Positions 23,824-32,547 of a stretch of 59,473 bases of DNA are shown in pieces. The notes under the pieces were generated by a model that was given only the letters and a program-made list of their open reading frames with translations, was not told the DNA's origin and searched no databases. Each line of letters begins with the position of its first letter. Position 1 is the first letter of the stretch. The DNA is from an uncultured Lachnospiraceae bacterium (GTDB lineage Bacteria; Bacillota; Clostridia; Lachnospirales; Lachnospiraceae), in NCBI GenBank assembly GCA_947628955.1, contig CANRBX010000011.1, positions 1 to 59,473 of the forward strand. Reading direction: 5' to 3'. The position numbers and the translations under genes were made by a program.

Positions 23824-25194
23824 ATGATAAAATTGCCGCAGGAGTTTTCAAAGCGCATGCGCAGACAGCTCGGCGGGGAGTTTGACGCATTCCTCGCGTG
23901 CTATGAGTCGGAGGGATACGCCGGCCTGCGCGTGAACACGCAGAAAATAACGGTGGATGACTTTCTTCGCAGGACGCCGTTTCATCTGACCCCGGTACCC
24001 TGGACGGAAAACGGATTTTATTATCGAAAGGATGAGCCGGTGACCCGGCACCCGCATTTTTTTGCGGGTCTGTATTATATTCAGGAACCAAGCGCCATGC
24101 TTCCGGCCGCGATCCTTCCGGCCGGGCCCGGCGACAGGGTTCTGGATCTGTGCGCGGCTCCGGGCGGAAAGGCTACGGAGCTGTCTGCGCGCATGAAGGG
24201 AAAAGGACTGCTTGTCGCGAATGACGTGAGCGCAAGCCGCGCGAAAGCGCTTCTGAAAAATCTTGAGGTCTGGGGCGCAGGAAACGCCTGCGTCACGGGG
24301 GAGACTCCGCAGCGCCTTCTGGAAGCGTTCGGCTGTTTTTTTGACCGGATCCTGGTGGATGCGCCATGCTCCGGCGAGGGCATGTTCCGCAGGGATCAGG
24401 GCCTGATCCGTGCCTGGGAGCAAAGAGGGCCGGAGGTGTACGCGAGACTGCAGAAGGAGATCCTCGCCTGTGCGGTGCAGATGCTGAAGCCCGGGGGCTT
24501 CCTGGTGTATTCCACCTGCACCTTTTCGGAGCAGGAGGATGAAGAGGTGATCACGTCTGTGCTGGAGCAGTTTCCGGAGCTGGAGCTTTGCAGGGTCGGA
24601 GGGCCGGAGGGCTTTGCGGCCGGAAAGGCTCCGCTTGAGTACTGCGTCCGCCTGTGGCCCCACCGCATCAGGGGCGAGGGGCATTTTGCGGCGCTGCTGC
24701 ACAGGCGCGGCGTGGCAGGGCCGGACGGGGATCTGCGGGAAGAGCCCTGCCGCCTGCAGCCGGAGAGCCTGCCGCAGGCCGTGGGAGAGTTTCTGGAACT
24801 GCTTCCGGACGGGCTGTGGAGAGACCGCCGGTACAGGCAGATCGGGGAGCAGTGCCTGCTGCTACCCCCGTATGACCTGCCTGGGCGGCTCCGCTATCTG
24901 CGGACCGGGCTGCTGGCCGGAACGCTGAACCGCGGCAGGTTTGAGCCGTCGCAGGCGCTCGCCATGTGCCTGGATGCGCATTCCTTTCCGAACGCAGCCG
25001 ATTTTCCTTCGGAGGACGGCCGCGTGATCCGCTATCTGAAGGGGGAGACGATCGACCTGACGGGGGATGAGAGCGCCGCTCTGGACAAGGGCTGGGTGCT
25101 CGTCTGTGCGGACGGCCGCGCGCTCGGCTGGGGCCGATATGCGGACGGGAGGATCAAGAATAAATATTATCCGGGCTGGAGACTACAGGGATGA
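23824..25194 (+). CDS. RsmF/YebU-type rRNA (cytosine-C5)-methyltransferase
   Basis: 456 residues of the NOL1/NOP2/Sun family. SAM-binding motif I is VLDLCAAPGGKATEL; motif IV is VDAPCSGEGMFRRD and motif VI VYSTCTFSEQEDEE, giving the two cysteines of the m5C mechanism. The GEGMF form and the RNA-binding C-terminal part (PUA-like, ending GWVLVCADGRALGWGRY) fit RsmF (16S C1407) or its Firmicutes equivalent; the exact target base cannot be assigned. It overlaps the next gene by 4 bp (ATGA), so the methylase and pseudouridine synthase genes are coupled. Confidence 0.9.
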   Translation: MIKLPQEFSKRMRRQLGGEFDAFLACYESEGYAGLRVNTQKITVDDFLRRTPFHLTPVPWTENGFYYRKDEPVTRHPHFFAGLYYIQEPSAMLPAAILPAGPGDRVLDLCAAPGGKATELSARMKGKGLLVANDVSASRAKALLKNLEVWGAGNACVTGETPQRLLEAFGCFFDRILVDAPCSGEGMFRRDQGLIRAWEQRGPEVYARLQKEILACAVQMLKPGGFLVYSTCTFSEQEDEEVITSVLEQFPELELCRVGGPEGFAAGKAPLEYCVRLWPHRIRGEGHFAALLHRRGVAGPDGDLREEPCRLQPESLPQAVGEFLELLPDGLWRDRRYRQIGEQCLLLPPYDLPGRLRYLRTGLLAGTLNRGRFEPSQALAMCLDAHSFPNAADFPSEDGRVIRYLKGETIDLTGDESAALDKGWVLVCADGRALGWGRYADGRIKNKYYPGWRLQG

Positions 25195-25913
25195 ATCTGA
25201 TGAGACTGGACAGATTTCTCGCGCTGTGCGGGCGCGGTACCCGCAGCGAGGTGAAAAAGCTTCTGCGCGCAGGGCGTGTCACAGTGGGAGGAAATACGGA
25301 AAAGCAGGGAGAGCGGAAGGTGGATCCGGACAGCGATGAGGTCTGTGTGGACGGAAAGCCGCTTGTCTGGGAGCCGTTTGTCTGCCTGATGTTTTACAAG
25401 CCGCAGGGCTGCGTCACGGCGACGGAGGACCGGAGCGCGAAGACGGTCATGGATTATATCGAACACCCCAGGAAGAAGGAGCTGTTTCCGGCAGGGCGGC
25501 TGGACATGGACACGGAGGGCCTGCTGTTTCTCATGAATGACGGCGCGCTTGCCCACCGGATGCTCTCACCGGCCCGCCATGTGGAAAAGATCTACTTTGT
25601 CAGGGTTGAGGGCGAGATCACGGATGCGGACGCAGAGATGCTGCGCACCGGGGTGGAGATCGGCGAGAAGCATCCGACGCTGCCTGCGAAGCTCACGGTG
25701 CTCAGAAGCGGACAGATCTCTGAGGCAGAGCTTACGATCACGGAGGGAAAATACCATCAGGTGAAGCGGATGTTCGCGGCGTGCGGCAAACGTGTGATCT
25801 ATCTGAAACGCATCGCGATGGCAGGCATCCGCCTGGACGAATCCCTTATGCCCGGACAGTGGAGAGAACTCACCCGGGAGGAAAAAGACAGACTGAATGT
25901 ACAGAAAGGCTGA
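25191..25913 (+). CDS. RsuA-family pseudouridine synthase
   Basis: 240 residues: an N-terminal S4 RNA-binding domain (MRLDRFLALCGRGTRSEVKK) and a catalytic domain with the motif GRLDMDTEGLLFLMNDG, in which the second Asp is the catalytic residue, plus YHQVKRMFAACGKRV near the end. RsuA makes pseudouridine 516 in 16S rRNA; RluB, E and F relatives act on 23S. The length and the single S4 domain favour RsuA. It is coupled to the RsmF-type gene by a 4-bp overlap and followed by a HAD gene 8 bp later. Confidence 0.9.
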   Translation: MNLMRLDRFLALCGRGTRSEVKKLLRAGRVTVGGNTEKQGERKVDPDSDEVCVDGKPLVWEPFVCLMFYKPQGCVTATEDRSAKTVMDYIEHPRKKELFPAGRLDMDTEGLLFLMNDGALAHRMLSPARHVEKIYFVRVEGEITDADAEMLRTGVEIGEKHPTLPAKLTVLRSGQISEAELTITEGKYHQVKRMFAACGKRVIYLKRIAMAGIRLDESLMPGQWRELTREEKDRLNVQKG

Positions 25914-25921
25914 ATTATTTT

Positions 25922-26611
25922 ATGCTGAGACAGAAGAAGGCCGTCCTGTTTGACCTGGACGGGACTTTGATGGATTCCATGTGGCTTTGGGAGGACATCG
26001 ATATCGAGTATCTCGGCCGCTTCGGACATGCCCCGACGAAGGACATGCAGAGAGCGATCGAGGGAATGAGCTTTACGGAGACGGCGCAGTATTTTAAGGA
26101 GCGCTACCATATCCCGGACACGGTGGATGAGATCAAGGCGGAGTGGAACCGCATGGCTTATGATAAATACGCACACCATGTGAAACTCAAGCCGGGGGCT
26201 TACGGGTTTCTGCGGGAGATCCGCAGCCGCGGACTGCTTGCGGGGATCACGAGCAGCAACAGCCGCGAGCTGATCGGGGCCTGCCTGAGATCCAACGGCG
26301 TGGAGGACTGCTTTGACCGCATCACGATTTCGTGCGAGGTGCCGAAGGGAAAGCCGGCGCCGGATATTTATCTCTGCGCAGCCGCCGCTTTTCAGGTCAG
26401 CCCGGACGAGTGCCTTGTCTTCGAGGATATTCCGATGGGAATCCTGGCGGCAAAAAATGCCGGCATGGATGTGTGCGCGGTGGAAGATGCGTTTTCAGCG
26501 GATCAGAGAGATTATATCCGCACGCTTGCGGATTACTATATAAGGTCGTATGAAGAGGTGCTGGACGGCACGTATGAGACACTTGCCGGGGACAGGACTG
26601 CACAGCGGTGA
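25922..26611 (+). CDS. HAD-superfamily hydrolase, beta-phosphoglucomutase/phosphatase-like
   Basis: 229 residues. Motif I is VLFDLDGTLMDSM, with both catalytic aspartates; a helical cap follows (residues 15-85). Motif II is the GITSSNSREL Thr/Ser, motif III is the Lys in PKGKPAPDIY, and motif IV is FEDIPMGILAAKNAG. The arrangement is that of subfamily IA phosphatases acting on small phosphosugars or nucleotides; the substrate is not predictable. ATG 25922 is 8 bp after the RsuA stop, and AAAGG lies in the end of that gene, so it is part of the operon. Confidence 0.9.
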   Translation: MLRQKKAVLFDLDGTLMDSMWLWEDIDIEYLGRFGHAPTKDMQRAIEGMSFTETAQYFKERYHIPDTVDEIKAEWNRMAYDKYAHHVKLKPGAYGFLREIRSRGLLAGITSSNSRELIGACLRSNGVEDCFDRITISCEVPKGKPAPDIYLCAAAAFQVSPDECLVFEDIPMGILAAKNAGMDVCAVEDAFSADQRDYIRTLADYYIRSYEEVLDGTYETLAGDRTAQR

Positions 26612-26760
26612 CCCGGCAGGGAAGGTTCCGGATCCGGTGCCATGGTGACCAGGCCGGGAAAATCACGGACCCGGCGCAGTGACGATCAGGCCGGGAAGGC
26701 TCAGATCCGGCGCTGTGGTGACAAGCTGGGGAACCCTCTGGATCCGGTGCCGCGGGATTC
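26612..26760 (+). repeat. Degenerate tandem repeat of about 45 bp, about four copies
   Basis: Units of the type CCGGGAAG..TC..GATCCGGCGC..TGGTGACCAGG recur from the HAD stop to about 26760 with many changes. It fills the gap before the YgiQ gene, and no ORF with a ribosome binding site lies in it. Confidence 0.6.
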
Positions 26761-26812
26761 CGGCAGGGGATCTGCGCGGCGGATAACAGATGGCAGTCTG
26801 ATGAGGTGAATG

Positions 26813-28906
26813 ATGGAGAAACGTTTCCTTCCGACGACGCGGCGGGAGCTCGGGGAACAGAATATCGAACAGCTGGATTTCGTGTACGTGATCGGGGACG
26901 CGTATGTGGATCATCCGTCATTCGGACACGCGGTCATCAGCCGGGTGCTGGAGGCGCATGGCTACACGGTGGGGATCATCCCGCAGCCGGACTGGCGCGA
27001 TGTATCGAGCGTGAAGACGCTCGGCAGGCCGCGGCTTGCCTTTCTTGTGAGCGCCGGAAACATGGACTCGATGGTGAACCACTATGCGGTGTCCGGCAGG
27101 CGCCGGAAACAGGACGCTTACACGCCGGGAGGCGAGGCGGGCCGGAGACCGGACTATGCGGCTGTGGTCTACTGCAACCTGATCCGGCAGGCATACCGGG
27201 ATGTGCCGATCATCGCCGGCGGCATTGAGGCGAGCCTGCGCAGGCTTGCACATTATGATTACTGGTCGGATTCTCTGAAGCGCTCCGTGCTGATGGACAG
27301 CGCGGCGAACCTGATCTCCTACGGGATGGGAGAACGCTCGATCGTGGAGATCGCGGATGCGCTGCAGGCGGGGATCGACGTCAGGGACATCACATTTGTG
27401 CCGGGAACCTGCTATCGGACGAAGCGCCTGGAGGATGTTTTCGACTATGAGCTCCTTCCGTCCTACGAGGAGCTCTGCTCTGACAGGCGCAAATATGCTC
27501 AGAGCTTCTATAAACAGTACTGCAATACGGATCCCTTCTCGGGCAGGCGGCTTGTGGAGCCCTATGGGACGGTGTACGTTGTGCAGAACCCGCCCGCGAA
27601 GCCTCTGACCACACAGGAGATGGACGACATCTACGACCTGCCGTACTGCAGGACCTACCATCCGATGTACGAGGAAGCCGGGGGAATCCCCGCCATCGCG
27701 GAGGTGAAGTTCAGCCTGGTCAGCAGCCGGGGCTGCTTCGGCGGCTGCAATTTCTGTGCGCTGACCTTTCACCAGGGGCGGATCATCCAGGCGCGCAGCC
27801 ATGAGTCGATCCTGAAGGAGGCGCGGGAGCTGACGGAGGGTCCGGATTTCAAGGGGTATATTCATGATGTGGGAGGGCCGACCGCGAATTTCCGGCATCC
27901 CTCCTGCGAAAAACAGCTTACCAGGGGCGTGTGCCCGGACAGGCAGTGCCTGTTCCCGGAAGCGTGCCGGAACCTGCGCGCGGATCACCGCGATTATGTG
28001 GCGCTGCTTCGGAAGCTGCGCGCCCTCCCGAAGGTGAAGAAGGTGTTTATCCGCTCCGGCATCCGCTTTGATTATCTGATGCAGGATCCTTCAGACGAGT
28101 TTTTCCGGGAGCTCGTGAAGTACCATATCAGCGGGCAGCTGAAGGTCGCTCCCGAGCATGTCTCAGACCGGGTGCTTGACCGGATGGGAAAGCCGCGGCA
28201 CAGGGTCTATCAGCAGTTTGCGGAAAAGTACGAGAAGATGAACCGCTCCTGCGGCATGAACCAGTATCTGGTGCCGTATCTGATGTCTTCGCATCCCGGG
28301 TGCGGGATGCAGGATGCGGTGGAGCTGGCCTGCTATCTGAGGGATACCGGGCACATGCCGGAGCAGGTGCAGGATTTCTATCCGACTCCGTCCACAATCT
28401 CCACATGCATGTATTATACCGGACTGGATCCGCGCACCATGGAACCGGTCTTTGTCGAGAAAAACCCGCACCGGAAGGCGCTGCAGCGGGCGCTGATCCA
28501 GTACCGCCGGCCGGAGAATTATGACCTCGTCGCGGAGGCGCTCGAGGCTGCCGGCAGGCAGGATCTGATCGGATACAGGCCGGAGTGCCTGATCCGGTCG
28601 CGGGGAGGCCGCCGCGCGACCGCAAATGGCGCGCAGAAGAGTGTGCAGGGCGGGGCAGCAGGGCAGAAATGTGAGAGCCGCCGCGCAGCCGGAAATGCGG
28701 CGCAGAAGGGCGAATCAGCCGTGGCGGCAGGACAGAAATACGGGGAGCGCCGGGCGGCCGGGAATGCGGCACAGAAGGGTATGCCGGGCGGGGCAGCCGG
28801 ACAGGTCAGGCAGAAATATGAAGGCCGCCGTGCGGAACGGCCGCCCGGGAAGAAGCGCACGATCCGAAACATTCACAAAAAGAAATCAGGGAGTTCCTCA
28901 TCATGA
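26813..28906 (+). CDS. YgiQ-family radical SAM protein with repetitive C-terminal tail
   Basis: 697 residues. The N-terminal domain (FVYVIGDAYVDHPSFGHAVI) is the YgiQ-specific, B12-binding-like part. The radical SAM core carries the [4Fe-4S] cysteines C308-x3-C312-x2-C315 (SSRGCFGGCNFCAL). Further conserved Cys follow in the DUF3362 region. The reaction is not established in the literature as I know it. The last 90 residues are a 23-residue tandem repeat rich in A, G, Q, K and R. ATG 26813 is chosen because GAGG ends 6 bases before it; ATG 26810 is possible. It overlaps the next gene by 4 bp. Confidence 0.9.
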   Translation: MEKRFLPTTRRELGEQNIEQLDFVYVIGDAYVDHPSFGHAVISRVLEAHGYTVGIIPQPDWRDVSSVKTLGRPRLAFLVSAGNMDSMVNHYAVSGRRRKQDAYTPGGEAGRRPDYAAVVYCNLIRQAYRDVPIIAGGIEASLRRLAHYDYWSDSLKRSVLMDSAANLISYGMGERSIVEIADALQAGIDVRDITFVPGTCYRTKRLEDVFDYELLPSYEELCSDRRKYAQSFYKQYCNTDPFSGRRLVEPYGTVYVVQNPPAKPLTTQEMDDIYDLPYCRTYHPMYEEAGGIPAIAEVKFSLVSSRGCFGGCNFCALTFHQGRIIQARSHESILKEARELTEGPDFKGYIHDVGGPTANFRHPSCEKQLTRGVCPDRQCLFPEACRNLRADHRDYVALLRKLRALPKVKKVFIRSGIRFDYLMQDPSDEFFRELVKYHISGQLKVAPEHVSDRVLDRMGKPRHRVYQQFAEKYEKMNRSCGMNQYLVPYLMSSHPGCGMQDAVELACYLRDTGHMPEQVQDFYPTPSTISTCMYYTGLDPRTMEPVFVEKNPHRKALQRALIQYRRPENYDLVAEALEAAGRQDLIGYRPECLIRSRGGRRATANGAQKSVQGGAAGQKCESRRAAGNAAQKGESAVAAGQKYGERRAAGNAAQKGMPGGAAGQVRQKYEGRRAERPPGKKRTIRNIHKKKSGSSSS
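28630..28838 (+). repeat. In-frame 69-bp tandem repeat in the YgiQ tail
   Basis: Full copies start at 28653 and 28722, with partial ones before and after. They encode 23-residue units like AAGQKCESRRAAGNAAQKGE plus SAV. The tail is basic and probably disordered. Confidence 0.85.
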
Positions 28907-29511
28907 AAAAAGTCAGAAAAGGAAGCTATGGATATATCCGCTATGCAAAACTGAAAACATTTCTGATCACCTTTATCCTGTTCGCGGTTCCTCTGCTCAT
29001 CTATGTGACGGGATACGTCCAGACCAGGACAAGGCTGAACCTGTTTACCTTTGTGGCGATCCTCGGATGCCTGCCGGCCTGCAAGTCTCTGGTCAGCCTG
29101 ATCATGATCATGATGCAGAAGTCCATGTCCGAGGATACGTACCGGGAGGCAGAGGCCGCCGCGGGGGACCTTGTGGCGGGATATGAGCTTGTATTTACAG
29201 CATATGAACACACGACACCGGTCAATGCGCTGATCATCTGCGGAGATCAGGTCGTCTGCTATACGCCGGACGGGAAAGCCGACGCGGCCTATCTGGAGAA
29301 GCACCTGTCCAGGATCCTGACGCTGAACGGATTTCCTTCCGCGCAGCCGAAGGTGATAAAGGATTTCCGGAAATACCTCCAGCGCGTGTCGGAGATCGCG
29401 GGCCGGGCGGAGCACTACCGGGAGGGGATTGATTTTACGCCGGATGAGCGCTATCCGGATATGTCCAGGGAGGAGCTGATCCTTCACAACCTGCTGGCGA
29501 TCTCTCTGTGA
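28903..29511 (+). CDS. Two-helix membrane protein of unknown function
   Basis: 202 residues. Two hydrophobic helices (FLITFILFAVPLLIYVTGYV and FVAILGCLPACKSLVSLIMIMM) are followed by a soluble domain of about 125 residues with mixed alpha/beta character (LVAGYELVFTAYEHTTPVNA, then VVCYTPDGKADAAYLEKHL). I do not recognise a named family. It overlaps the YgiQ gene by 4 bp and so depends on it for translation; this coupling and the clean codon pattern support a real gene. Likely cytoplasmic-facing domain on a short membrane anchor. Confidence 0.75.
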   Translation: MKKVRKGSYGYIRYAKLKTFLITFILFAVPLLIYVTGYVQTRTRLNLFTFVAILGCLPACKSLVSLIMIMMQKSMSEDTYREAEAAAGDLVAGYELVFTAYEHTTPVNALIICGDQVVCYTPDGKADAAYLEKHLSRILTLNGFPSAQPKVIKDFRKYLQRVSEIAGRAEHYREGIDFTPDERYPDMSREELILHNLLAISL

Positions 29512-29626
29512 CAGAATGAACCGGAAGTAAGCTGCGGCAGACTGCAGGCTTCCGGAGATTGTCTCTGCCGGATTGCGTTGGACGGAACTGTACAGTACAT
29601 CATTTGGGAAAAGGACGCAGAGAACG

Positions 29627-30667
29627 ATGAGACAGATTACGATTACACAGATAGAAGCCGGACAGCGTCTGGATAAGTTTCTTGGAAAATATCTGGGGGA
29701 GGCGCCGAAAAGCTTTCTGTACAAAATGATGCGCAAAAAGAATATTACGCTGAATGGAAAACGCGCGCAGGGAAATGAACTGCTCAGAGCTGACGATGTG
29801 GTCCGGCTGTTTCTGGCGGATGAGACGATCGCCAGGTTTCAGAGCGACCCGGGAGAGCGGCTTCCGGCCAGGCTTCCCAGGCATCCCCTGGACATCCTGT
29901 ACGAGGACGACCATATTCTTCTGATCAATAAACCATCCGGGATGCTCTCGCAGAAGACCAGGCCGCAGGACGTCTCCATCGTCGAATATCTGACGGCGTA
30001 TCTTCTGGAGTCGGGAGCTGTCACAGCGGATGAGCTCGAAGGGTTCCACCCCGCGGTCTGCAACCGCCTGGACCGCAATACAAGCGGGATCGTCGTGGCG
30101 GGGAAGAGCCTGGCCGGGCTGCAGACCATGAGCCGGCTGCTGAAGGATCACACGATGCGCAAGTTTTACCGCTGCATCGTCGCCGGAGAGCTGTCCGGGA
30201 GCAGGCAGCTGCGGGGATATCTCGCCAAAGACCCGGAGAGCAACACGGTCACGGTCACAGAGGAGGCTGTTCCCGGGAGCAGGCCGATCGAGACGGCCTA
30301 CCGCGTGATCGCGGTGTCCAGAGGGCTGACGCTTCTGGAGGTGCACCTGATCACGGGGCGCAGCCACCAGATCCGGGCGCATCTGGCATCCATCGGCCAT
30401 CCGATTCTCGGCGATCCAAAATACGGAAACAAGCGTCTGAATCACCAGTACAAAGAGTCTCACGGGATCAGCACACAGCTGCTGCATGCCTACCGTCTGG
30501 AGCTTCCGGAAATGGAAGAGCCGCTTGCCGGCCTCTCCGGGAGAGTGTTTACCGCGCCGATGCCGGCGATCTTCTACAGGCTGTTCCCGGAGGAGAAGGA
30601 GCAGCCGGCGCAGGGAGAAACCTCCTGCACGGCGCATAACGTCGGGGCAGCAGAGACGGAAAAATAG
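29627..30667 (+). CDS. RluA/RluD-family pseudouridine synthase
   Basis: 346 residues: an S4 domain at the N-terminus (EAGQRLDKFLGKYLGEAPKSF) and the RluA catalytic signature CNRLDRNTSGIVVAGKS, in which the second Asp attacks uridine, then GRSHQIRAHLASIGHPILGD. These enzymes modify 23S rRNA (RluC/RluD) or tRNA (RluA); the S4 domain points to RluC/D-type. The ATG at 29627 is preceded by AAAAGGA at a longish spacing. A longer frame from 29573 has no site. The stop is followed by a two-copy degenerate repeat before recU. Confidence 0.9.
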   Translation: MRQITITQIEAGQRLDKFLGKYLGEAPKSFLYKMMRKKNITLNGKRAQGNELLRADDVVRLFLADETIARFQSDPGERLPARLPRHPLDILYEDDHILLINKPSGMLSQKTRPQDVSIVEYLTAYLLESGAVTADELEGFHPAVCNRLDRNTSGIVVAGKSLAGLQTMSRLLKDHTMRKFYRCIVAGELSGSRQLRGYLAKDPESNTVTVTEEAVPGSRPIETAYRVIAVSRGLTLLEVHLITGRSHQIRAHLASIGHPILGDPKYGNKRLNHQYKESHGISTQLLHAYRLELPEMEEPLAGLSGRVFTAPMPAIFYRLFPEEKEQPAQGETSCTAHNVGAAETEK

Positions 30668-30805
30668 AGTGTGAGCCGATGCTGCGGCGGGAGCGGGCAA
30701 ACAGAGCACAGGTGTGTATCGCGGCGGGGCAGCGGCGACGGGAAAATAGAGTATGAGATGCCGTTGCTGCGGCGGATAAACAGAGCACAGATGAGCGCCC
30801 CGCCA
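30660..30805 (+). repeat. Two-copy degenerate repeat between the RluD-like gene and recU
   Basis: AAATAGAGTGTGAG..TGCTGCGGCGG..AAACAGAGCACAGGTG recurs about 80 bp later as AAATAGAGTATGAG..TGCTGCGGCGG..AAACAGAGCACAGATG. The first copy includes the stop codon of the RluD-like gene. Confidence 0.6.
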
Positions 30806-30837
30806 GCCCGATAAATGCAGCGGAAGAGGGAAGAAAG

Positions 30838-31371
30838 ATGGCGACTTGGAAGACGCGTGGACTAAGAGGCTCCACGCTCGAGGAATTGATCAACCGCACG
30901 AATGAGGTGTATCTGGAGAAAGGGCTCGCCCTGATCCAGAAGGTGCCGACGCCGATCACGCCGATACAGATCGACAAGGACAGCAGGCATATCACGCTGG
31001 CTTATTTTGATCAGAAGAGTACAGTGGACTACATCGGCGCGGTGCAGGGGATCCCGGTCTGCTTTGACGCGAAGGAGAGCACGGCAGACACCTTCGCGCT
31101 TCAGAATATTCACCCGCATCAGGTAGAGTTTATGACGCAGTTTGAACGGCAGGGAGGGATTTCCTTCCTGATTCTCTTTTACAGCATGAGAAACGAGCTG
31201 TTTTATCTGCCGTACCGCGACATGATACGTTTCTGGAACCGTGCGCAGGAGGGCGGCAGGAAGAGCTTCCGCTATGAAGAGCTGGATCAGGATTATTACC
31301 TGGAGCCAAAAAACGGCCTGCTTGTCCCGTATCTGGAGGCGCTGCAGCTGGATCTGGATTCCAGGGAGTGA
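30838..31371 (+). CDS. recU: Holliday junction resolvase RecU
   Basis: The 177-residue protein matches RecU along most of its length: TLEELINRTNEVYLEKGLAL, then KVPTPITPIQID, the catalytic PD-(D/E)xK region STVDYIGAVQGIPVCFDAKE (Asp...Asp-x-Lys) and HPHQVEFMTQFERQGGISF. RecU cuts Holliday junctions in Firmicutes, where RuvC is absent; it acts with RuvAB, whose ATPase gene begins this window. It is a little shorter at the N-terminus than Bacillus RecU, as is usual in Lachnospiraceae. GGGAAGAAAG lies ahead of the ATG. Confidence 0.9.
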   Translation: MATWKTRGLRGSTLEELINRTNEVYLEKGLALIQKVPTPITPIQIDKDSRHITLAYFDQKSTVDYIGAVQGIPVCFDAKESTADTFALQNIHPHQVEFMTQFERQGGISFLILFYSMRNELFYLPYRDMIRFWNRAQEGGRKSFRYEELDQDYYLEPKNGLLVPYLEALQLDLDSRE

Positions 31372-31417
31372 GGCAGGCGCGGCATATGCGGGACACAGGA
31401 AGGAGTATGAGGACGGA

Positions 31418-32320
31418 GTGGGAGAGAAAACTGCAGGGAAGCGCTTTCGGGATCCGAGGATTATGCTGATCATCTCCATGGCGGTTTTTGGCACGCTCGG
31501 CCCGTTTGTGAGGAACATTTCCGTGTCCTCCGGCGAGCTTGCGCTGTACCGCGCCATGATGGCGGCGCTGCTGATCGGGGTGTACCTGATCGTGACAGGG
31601 CAGAGGATTCCGATCCGGGAGATGAAGAGGGAAATTCCGCTTCTTCTTTTGTCCGGCGTGGCGATGGGCTTCAACTGGATCCTGCTCTTTGAGGCGTATA
31701 AATACACAACGGTCTCGGTGGCCACGCTCAGCTACTATTTCGCGCCGGTCATTGTGACCGTCGCCAGCCCGCTTCTGTTCCGGGAGAAAATGACCGCCAG
31801 GCAGGGGGTCTGTTTTCTGATGTCAACGCTCGGCATCGTGCTGATCACGGGAACCGGCGACCTGTCCGCAGGAAGCAATCATCTGATCGGGATTTCCTTC
31901 GGACTGGGCGCGGCCTGTCTGTATGCGACAGTCATCCTGCTCAACAAGTTTATAAAGAATGTGGACGGGATCCACAGAACCTTTCTGCAGTTTCTTGCCG
32001 CAGTCGTCGTCCTGGTTCCGTATGTGGGACTTACAGGCGGCGTTACGCTCTCCGTGCTTGACGGGAAGGGCTGGGTCTGCCTGCTGATCGTGGGGTTTAT
32101 CCACACCGGGGTGACGTACTGCCTGTATTTTTCCTCGCTGAAGGAGCTCCCGGGACAGAAAGCTGCCATACTGAGCTATATCGATCCGCTTGTGGCGGTC
32201 CTGATCTCTGTTCTGCTCCTGGGCGAGCATATGACCGCGGTGCAGGCGGCCGGCGGCGCACTGATCCTGGGATTTACGCTGTGGAACGAGATAGTGCCGG
32301 AGGGGATGAGTCATTCGTGA
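31418..32320 (+). CDS. EamA-family (DMT superfamily) transporter
   Basis: 300 residues, ten hydrophobic helices in two EamA repeats (LIISMAVFGTLGPFVRN... and LIGISFGLGAACLYATVILL...). Members export or take up small metabolites and amino acids; the substrate is unknown. The start is uncertain: GTG 31418 with GAGG 5 bases upstream is used, while ATG 31463 (MLIISMAVFGTL) would remove the short basic N-terminus but still keep the first helix. It is the last gene before the accessory patch that starts at about 32.35 kb. Confidence 0.85.
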   Translation: MGEKTAGKRFRDPRIMLIISMAVFGTLGPFVRNISVSSGELALYRAMMAALLIGVYLIVTGQRIPIREMKREIPLLLLSGVAMGFNWILLFEAYKYTTVSVATLSYYFAPVIVTVASPLLFREKMTARQGVCFLMSTLGIVLITGTGDLSAGSNHLIGISFGLGAACLYATVILLNKFIKNVDGIHRTFLQFLAAVVVLVPYVGLTGGVTLSVLDGKGWVCLLIVGFIHTGVTYCLYFSSLKELPGQKAAILSYIDPLVAVLISVLLLGEHMTAVQAAGGALILGFTLWNEIVPEGMSHS

Positions 32321-32357
32321 AGAACGGCATCCGGACTTGCATGAACTATTGATCTGA

Positions 32358-32547
32358 TTATTGCCGCAGTTCATTCACCACAGATTCAATGTCCGCATCA
32401 ACGCAGATCGACTGTCCGCAATCTCATCCGGACAGGACGCTTCTTCATAGTTAATGCAGGCATATGTCGCCCACGGATTGGCCGCGGTCATCCTCCAGAA
32501 GGGAAACTTGATGATGCCGGAGGTGTTGTATCTATTGCGCACCATTT
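32358..32547 (-). pseudogene. Sirtuin C-terminal remnant, frameshifted
   Basis: On the minus strand, YNTSGIIKFPFWRMTAANPW and ATYACINYEEASC align with the C-terminus of the sirtuin at 34154-34984 (YNTPGIVKFSFWRMTAENPQ, AVYACVNYGEAAC). After EIAD the match continues in another frame (ICVDADIESVVNELRQ against IIVNADIGEVLSALLDK), so a frameshift lies near 32415. Only the last third of the gene is present, directly behind the AlbA_2 gene stop. It is a decayed duplicate. Confidence 0.75.
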
